From Lentzea terrae (GTDB lineage Bacteria > Actinomycetota > Actinomycetes > Mycobacteriales > Pseudonocardiaceae): a stretch of 64,000 nucleotides of DNA. A program made the translations under genes and the position numbers. The notes under the pieces were generated by a model. That model was given only the letters and a program-made list of their open reading frames with translations, made no database searches and was not told where the DNA came from. The stretch covers positions 357,269-421,268 of the forward strand of contig NZ_QFWW01000023.1 of NCBI RefSeq assembly GCF_003265345.1. The letters are read 5' to 3'. Each line of letters begins with the position of its first letter. Within the stretch, counting starts at the first letter, position 1. Shown here piece by piece: positions 59,491-64,000 of the stretch.

Positions 59491-59549
59491 TTGACAGGCG
59501 CGCGCGCCGGGGCTGTACTTAACCCAGAGGTTAGATAACCAAGTGGTTA
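59491..59549 (+). promoter_or_regulatory. ArsR-gene promoter with two tandem operators
   Basis: TTGACA (59491-59496) and TGTACT (59514-59519) form a -35/-10 pair with 17-base spacing. Immediately downstream TAACC-N4-GGTTA occurs twice, at 59520-59533 and 59536-59549, covering the expected transcription start and ending 8 bases before the ArsR ATG. This is a textbook arrangement for autorepression. Confidence 0.75.
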
Positions 59550-59557
59550 GGTACGAG

Positions 59558-59884
59558 ATGGACCAGCTGAGCGCCACCTTCGCCGCACTGGCGGACCCGA
59601 CCCGCCGGGCGATCCTCGCCCGGCTCACCGAGGGTCCCGCAACGGTGAAGGAGCTCTCCGAGCCGTTCGACATCAGCGGCCCGGCGATCTCCAAGCACCT
59701 GCGCGTGCTGGAGAAGGCAGGCCTGATCACGCGCGGCAGGGAAGCCCAGTGGCGCCCCTGCCAGCTCGACGCGACGCCACTGCAGGAGGTCGCCGTGTGG
59801 GCAGAGAACTACCGCCGCTTCTGGGATGCGAGCTACACGCGCCTGGACGCACTTTTGACCGAGATGAAGGAGAAAGAGCAATGA
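59558..59884 (+). CDS. ArsR-family transcriptional regulator
   Basis: A 108-residue winged-helix repressor: MDQLSATFAALADPTRRAILARLTEG, VKELSEPFDISGPAISKHLRVLEKAGLI, TRGREAQWRPCQLD wing. It belongs to the subgroup paired with AHSA1/SRPBCC genes rather than the metal sensors; no metal-binding CxC is present. ATG at 59558 follows the two operator palindromes; GTG 59543 would place the start inside one. Its stop overlaps the next ATG (ATGA), so the genes are co-translated. Confidence 0.9.
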   Translation: MDQLSATFAALADPTRRAILARLTEGPATVKELSEPFDISGPAISKHLRVLEKAGLITRGREAQWRPCQLDATPLQEVAVWAENYRRFWDASYTRLDALLTEMKEKEQ

Positions 59885-60363
59885 ACACCGTCAAGTTCGG
59901 CACCACCGTGACGCTCCCGTCCGACACCGAGATCGCGATGTCGCGCACGTTCGACGCGCCCGCTTCGTTGGTGTGGAAGGCGTTCACCGATCCGTCGCTG
60001 CTGCGCCGGTGGCTGCTCGGCCCCGACGGCTGGGAGATGCCGATCTGCGAGGTCGACCTGCGCGTGGGCGGCAAGTGGCGCTACGGCTGGGCGCAGCCGG
60101 ACGGTTCCCAGGCGTTCGAGATGTACGGCGAGTACACCGAGGTCACGCCGCACTCACGCCTCGTGAACACCGAGCACTTCGAGGACAACCCGCCGGCCGT
60201 GACGACGGTGGAGTTCGTCGAGTCCGGTGGGCAGACGACGATGACCACCACGATGCGGCTGGTGTCGCAGGAGGCTCGGGACGCGGTGCTGGCGACCGGG
60301 ATGGCTGACGGGGCCGGGCGTTCGTACGAGCGGCTGGGCGAGGTTCTTGCCGCACTCCAGTGA
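59881..60363 (+). CDS. SRPBCC/AHSA1-domain protein
   Basis: A 160-residue START/Bet v1-like (AHSA1, activator of Hsp90 ATPase-like) protein: MSRTFDAPASLVWKAFTDPSLLRRWLLGPDGWEMP, CEVDLRVGGKWRYGW, GEYTEVTPHSRLVNTE and a C-terminal helix (GRSYERLGEVLAAL). The fold holds a hydrophobic ligand; function unknown. Translationally coupled to the ArsR gene and ended by a perfect hairpin. Confidence 0.92.
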   Translation: MNTVKFGTTVTLPSDTEIAMSRTFDAPASLVWKAFTDPSLLRRWLLGPDGWEMPICEVDLRVGGKWRYGWAQPDGSQAFEMYGEYTEVTPHSRLVNTEHFEDNPPAVTTVEFVESGGQTTMTTTMRLVSQEARDAVLATGMADGAGRSYERLGEVLAALQ

Positions 60364-60368
60364 TTCCA

Positions 60369-60400
60369 GCTCAGGTCGCCTCACACGAGGCGACCTGAGC
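60369..60400 (+). terminator. Hairpin terminator after the ArsR/AHSA1 operon
   Basis: GCTCAGGTCGCCTC-ACAC-GAGGCGACCTGAGC, a perfect 14-bp stem, begins six bases after the AHSA1 stop. It separates this operon from the TIR genes. Confidence 0.85.
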
Positions 60401-60434
60401 AGTCCGTATTCACGATCCTGATATCCGGCCTCGT

Positions 60435-60463
60435 TCCGGGGTTCGATCCGGGGTATTCCGGGG
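60435..60463 (+). promoter_or_regulatory. Triple TCCGGGG repeat upstream of the TIR gene
   Basis: TCCGGGG occurs at 60435-60441, 60447-60453 and 60457-60463, 12 and 10 bases apart, ending 16 bases before the TIR start. Roughly one helical turn apart, they could be binding sites for a regulator of the downstream conflict genes. Confidence 0.45.
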
Positions 60464-60479
60464 CGTACTTTCCTAGGCC

Positions 60480-60965
60480 ATGAAGCCTCAAGCGGTCCGG
60501 ATCTTCCTCAGCTGGTGCCATCGCGACAGGGCCGCAGTCGACGCGCTCCTGCACAACCTGCGACCGACACTGCGGCTCTTCACCGATCTGAGGGTCGAGT
60601 GGTGGCAGGACTCCCACCTGATGTGCGGCGAGGAGTTCACGCCCGCGATCCGCGATCGCATCGATGAGGCCGACTTCGGCCTGTTGTTGGTCACTCCGCA
60701 CTACCTGGCGAGCGCGTTCATCCGTGAGCACGAACTGCCGCGGTTCTCGGGCGCCGCTGCGGACAGGGCGCCCCTCCCGGTGAAACTGTCACCGCTGCCT
60801 CCGTTCGGCCCGGCCTACGACTTCGGCGGCCTCGACAAGCTGAACATGTTCTGCTTGGACGGCAAGGCTTTTACTGAGGTCAGCCGCAACCGCCGCACCG
60901 ACTTCTCCAACCGTCTCGCCGAGGCCATTCGCCTCCGCACTATCGGCCAGAACGGGTACGCGTGA
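60480..60965 (+). CDS. TIR-domain protein
   Basis: A 161-residue protein that is almost entirely one TIR domain: VRIFLSWCHRDRAAVDALLHNL (first strand and helix), WWQDSHLMCGEEFTPAIRDRIDEADFGLLLVTPHYLAS and FIREHELPRF, with the glutamate position expected in NAD-cleaving TIR enzymes. Bacterial TIR proteins often cleave NAD or make cyclic-ADP-ribose signals during phage defence; activity here is inferred. ATG at 60480 follows a short leader with a repeated heptamer. The stop overlaps the next start (TGATG), so the product is coupled to the large NACHT protein. Confidence 0.85.
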   Translation: MKPQAVRIFLSWCHRDRAAVDALLHNLRPTLRLFTDLRVEWWQDSHLMCGEEFTPAIRDRIDEADFGLLLVTPHYLASAFIREHELPRFSGAAADRAPLPVKLSPLPPFGPAYDFGGLDKLNMFCLDGKAFTEVSRNRRTDFSNRLAEAIRLRTIGQNGYA

Positions 60966-63900
60966 TGACAAGCCCGTTGCGGCCGAACGAGATCACCGAC
61001 CGGATCAACGCCCTGCGCCCGTCGCTGACGACGATGCAGCTGGCACGCCTCACCGCGATCAGCGACATCGTCGACGAGACAGGCCGGTTTCTGCTGCGTC
61101 AGGCTCTGATCGCCGGCGACTTCCCGGAGGGCGACGGCCGCGCTCAGGACGCCTTTCGCGACTTCCGCAACAAGGTCAACGAGATCGCGGCGACGGCCGA
61201 GGTCGACCTGATCCTGGAGCTTGAGTCTCGCAAGGCCATTCCAGACCACCGGCAGGGCTGGTTCGCGGGCAACCCGGTGGAGAAGAGCCTCGTCGCCGTC
61301 ACCAAGGGCCAGGCCGAAGACATCGGCATCGCCAAACCCGTCGCACCCGAGGTCAGAGAGCTGGGCGAGCGTCGCCCGTTGCGGGTCTATGTGAGCTTTC
61401 ACCCGCCGACCTCGCGCAACGCCGCCACCCTCATCGAGCAGCTGACGACCTCGCTTCGCATCCTCGAAGGTCCGGAGTGGGACGTCAGGGACACCCGCTC
61501 GGTCGGTATAGGAGCGGACACCGCACAGACTCGCGCTCAACTCCTCCACGAGGCCGACGTCTGCGTCTGTCTGGTCAGCCCCGCGTACGTCGACTCGCCG
61601 GAACGCGAAGCCGTCCTCGCCAGCTCCCACAAGCTTGCCGCCGTCGCACTCACCGGCCTGCCGGGATTCTCGGTCGCGCTGAAACCGTTGCAGCAGCACG
61701 AGATCGCCCTGCAAGGTATGCCTTGGGAGGAGCTGCGGGCGGCCTCGACGCGCAAGATGTTCGTCGACGAGGTTATCCGAGAGATCCTGCTGATTGTGCT
61801 GAAACCGCGCGCCGGCACCGGAACCGTCGCCCTGGAGCGGTTGCCCCTCGAACCTCTGCTGGCCCGGCAGGCACACAACAACTTCAGTCCCTACTCGTCC
61901 CGTGACGACGATCCGACGACGATCCTCAAAATGCTGGTCGCCAAGCAGGCACGCGTCCGGCGCAGGGACGACAGCGCGGTTCTGGTCCAGTCACGGTTGC
62001 GGGAGGCCTCTCTACAGGAGTCGTTACTGGACGACGCCGGCGAGCGTCCGGCCGGAGCCTCCCTGTCCGCCGTTGATCGCCTCACCGAGTGGGCGACGGC
62101 AAAAGAGCCCAACGCGCCGAGACTGTGCGCGCTGCTGGGCGACGTGGGCATGGGCAAGACCACGACCGCGAAACTGTTCACGACTCACTTACTGGAGCTT
62201 CACGAGGACGACCCCACCTCGCCGTTCCCGATCTTGTTCGATCTGAGGGACGTGCGGGTCAGCGAACTGTCAGGGTCAATGACCCTGGACCGCATCCTGA
62301 ACGACATGCTCGACGCAAACCGCCCACAGGGTGTGTCTCCCGAGAGACTCAACGCGGACGTCGTGCGCAAACGGCTCGAAGAGCGCACCGTGGTCGTGTT
62401 CGACGGTCTCGACGAAGTGCTGGTACACCTCAGCCCGCACGACCGTCAGCTGTTCACCCGTCAGCTTTGGCGCGCACTCCCCGCCGAGTCGAACGCACGA
62501 ATGCTGCTGACCTGCCGCACCCAGTACTTCCGCACGATCCGCGACGAAGCCGACTTCTTCCACGGGCACACGCGGCAAGGCCTGCGCAGCGGCGACTACC
62601 TCGCCCTGCTGATGCTGCCGTTCACCGAGAAGCAGATCCACGAGTACCTGGCGGGAAACCTCGACCGAGACGCCGAGTGGGTCGACGCGTTCCTCGACAC
62701 CATCCGCGCCGTCCACAACCTCACCGAGCTGGCGCAGCGCCCGATCACGTTGCGGCTGATCTCCGACCAGGTCGACTTCATCGAGAACGCGAAGCTCGAA
62801 GGCAGGGACCTCCGCTCGGTCGACATCTACGCCGAGGTGGTCAACCGCTGGATCACGCGGGACGAGGGCAAGCACACGCTGACCCCAGATCACAAGCGCC
62901 TGCTGATGGAGGAGATCGCCGCTGCCCTCTGGCGTTCAGGGGAGAACGCCTGGAGCCCGGCCGAGCTCGACGACTGGTTGCTCGATCTGCTCGACCAGCG
63001 ACCGGCTCTCCGCCGCCACTACCGCGAACATGTACCCGACCTGTGGACCGCAGACTTTCGCACCGCGACCTTCCTCAAGCGTGAGGGTGACACCTTCGAG
63101 TTCGCCCACCGCTCACTCTTCGAGTATTTCCTTGCGCGGTACCTGTTCAGGCAGCTACGCGACGGTCATGCAGTCGATTCTCTCGCGATGCCAGTACCGA
63201 GTCCGGAGACCCTCGACTTTCTCGGTCAGTCCGTTGCGGCCGACCCTGACGCCGCCCTCGCCACGCTCGAACTCGTCGGCCGCCAGTACCAGCCCCAGGC
63301 CTCGGAGTTGGCGGTCGCCTACGCCCTGCACGCCGCCCCGGCCGGCTATCCGCACCAGTCGCTGATCGGTGTGGACCTGGCGGGCGCGACCTTGGCGGAA
63401 TTGACGTTCACCGATCTCGCGATGACCAATGCGAACCTGTCTGGTGCAGACCTGTCGCGAACACACTTCGTCGCTGTGGACCTGACAGGCGCCGACTTCG
63501 CGCGAGCCATCGCCCACAACGCCGAATTCCACGATTCGGTGCTGACCGGGTCGAGATGGCAGAACACCGAGGTCACCGGAGCGATCTTCAGACGCTGCAA
63601 CATCACCGGTGTCGACTTCGACCAGTCGACCGCCTATCGAACTCAATTGCTCTACTGCACGCCGCAGCCGGATCTGAACTCCGGCTTCCAGATCGCACCG
63701 TCACCTGAGTCTTCACGCGGAAAGCTGCGAGCGGCCGCCAGGCTCGACTACTTCTCCGGGACCTCGGGAACGATAAACACCATCACCTGGTCAGCCGACT
63801 ACACGCGGGTCCTCACCGGCGGTGACGACAACACCGCTTGCCTCTGGGATGTCACCACCGGCCAACAACTCCACCAACTCACCAGGCACAACAGCGCCAT

Positions 63901-64000
63901 CAACGCAATCACTTACTCACCCGACAACACCCGCATCGTCACCGGCGGTGACGACAACACCGCCCGCATCTGGGACGCCACCACCGGCCAACAACTCCAC
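60965..64000 (+). CDS. TIR-NACHT-pentapeptide-WD40 STAND protein (partial, runs off the window)
   Basis: At least 1012 codons, open to the last base. Residues 1-135 are an unassigned helical region (RINALRPSLTTMQLARLTA). Residues ~138-275 look like a second TIR domain (PLRVYVSFHPPTSRNAATLIEQL, HEADVCVCLVSPAYVDSPERE). A NACHT-type NTPase follows: Walker A GDVGMGKTT (392-400), Walker B VVVFDGLDEVL (FDGLDE at 479-484), then LLTCRTQYF and FAHRSLFEYFLARY. Residues ~800-885 are pentapeptide repeats (ANLSGADLS, VDLTGADFA). WD40 repeats begin near 938 (TGGDDNTACLWDVTTGQQLH). This is NLR/STAND design: sensor repeats, NTPase switch, TIR effector. Frame checked at several points; no frameshift seen. Confidence 0.9.
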   Translation, partial: MTSPLRPNEITDRINALRPSLTTMQLARLTAISDIVDETGRFLLRQALIAGDFPEGDGRAQDAFRDFRNKVNEIAATAEVDLILELESRKAIPDHRQGWFAGNPVEKSLVAVTKGQAEDIGIAKPVAPEVRELGERRPLRVYVSFHPPTSRNAATLIEQLTTSLRILEGPEWDVRDTRSVGIGADTAQTRAQLLHEADVCVCLVSPAYVDSPEREAVLASSHKLAAVALTGLPGFSVALKPLQQHEIALQGMPWEELRAASTRKMFVDEVIREILLIVLKPRAGTGTVALERLPLEPLLARQAHNNFSPYSSRDDDPTTILKMLVAKQARVRRRDDSAVLVQSRLREASLQESLLDDAGERPAGASLSAVDRLTEWATAKEPNAPRLCALLGDVGMGKTTTAKLFTTHLLELHEDDPTSPFPILFDLRDVRVSELSGSMTLDRILNDMLDANRPQGVSPERLNADVVRKRLEERTVVVFDGLDEVLVHLSPHDRQLFTRQLWRALPAESNARMLLTCRTQYFRTIRDEADFFHGHTRQGLRSGDYLALLMLPFTEKQIHEYLAGNLDRDAEWVDAFLDTIRAVHNLTELAQRPITLRLISDQVDFIENAKLEGRDLRSVDIYAEVVNRWITRDEGKHTLTPDHKRLLMEEIAAALWRSGENAWSPAELDDWLLDLLDQRPALRRHYREHVPDLWTADFRTATFLKREGDTFEFAHRSLFEYFLARYLFRQLRDGHAVDSLAMPVPSPETLDFLGQSVAADPDAALATLELVGRQYQPQASELAVAYALHAAPAGYPHQSLIGVDLAGATLAELTFTDLAMTNANLSGADLSRTHFVAVDLTGADFARAIAHNAEFHDSVLTGSRWQNTEVTGAIFRRCNITGVDFDQSTAYRTQLLYCTPQPDLNSGFQIAPSPESSRGKLRAAARLDYFSGTSGTINTITWSADYTRVLTGGDDNTACLWDVTTGQQLHQLTRHNSAINAITYSPDNTRIVTGGDDNTARIWDATTGQQLH
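63815..64000 (+). repeat. WD40-coding DNA repeats of 126 bases
   Basis: The WD40 units are nearly identical in DNA as well as protein. ACCGGCGGTGACGACAACAC starts at 63815 and again at 63941, and ACCACCGGCCAACAACTCCA recurs at the same spacing (126 bases, 42 codons). More copies probably continue past the window end. Confidence 0.85.

Noticed and set aside
60436..60460. GGTTCGATCC segment resembling a tRNA T-loop or attachment site
   Set aside because: The flanks do not pair as a T-arm and no integrase is present; the heptamer repeats explain the pattern better.
63815..64000. Regular DNA repeats as a possible CRISPR array
   Set aside because: The period is 126 bases, in frame, and encodes WD40 units.

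Overview
The window is about 64 kb of very GC-rich DNA. Many GTG and TTG starts, WhiB, MtrAB-LpqB, F420 genes and DUF397/Scr1-type regulators point to an actinomycete. The gene order and protein style fit the Pseudonocardiales (Lentzea/Saccharothrix/Actinosynnema type); this placement is inferred from the sequence alone and was not checked against a database. No rRNA, tRNA, CRISPR array, transposase or integrase was recognised.

Layout. 1-15 kb: comF on the plus strand faces the lpqB-mtrB-mtrA signalling operon across a set of degenerate tandem copies of the comF 3' end. Then come a methyltransferase, tmk, regulators, a TerD-domain protein and sahH. 15-27.5 kb is an accessory mix: a membrane hydrolase, GNAT, TetR, a DUF2975/HTH pair, an orphan GlmL/MutL-like protein, VOC, WYL and MarR regulators, a GH29 fucosidase, an amino-acid permease and a CDF transporter. 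27.5-42 kb matches a conserved actinobacterial block (known from mycobacteria): manA, SIS-like protein, Trm112, phosphomannomutase, DUF3499, metallopeptidase-like protein, a large GT2 membrane protein, whiB, an M50 protease, fbiA-fbiB and a sugar nucleotidyltransferase. 42-57 kb is a cell-envelope glycan region: seven glycosyltransferase genes including a convincing wbbL, rmlD-rmlB, two LCP ligases and a TIGR03089 protein. 57-60.4 kb holds DoxX, a META-domain lipoprotein, a trypsin-like protease and an ArsR/AHSA1 operon.

How they fit together. ManA, phosphomannomutase and the nucleotidyltransferase make activated mannose. RmlB and RmlD make dTDP-rhamnose, which WbbL transfers onto the arabinogalactan linker. 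The other transferases extend surface glycans and the LCP proteins attach polymer to peptidoglycan. MtrAB-LpqB and WhiB link this to growth and division. FbiA and FbiB finish coenzyme F420.

60.4-64 kb: the most striking region. A TIR-domain gene overlaps by one base a very large gene whose product carries a second TIR-like domain, a NACHT-type NTPase, pentapeptide repeats and WD40 repeats, and which runs off the end of the window. It looks like an NLR/STAND-type conflict (probable anti-phage) system. Several non-coding structures also stand out: a near-perfect 130-nt hairpin downstream of whiB, a 49-nt perfect inverted repeat, two hairpins that hold the ribosome-binding site of the next gene, and clear palindromic operators in front of WYL, TetR, ArsR and DoxX genes.
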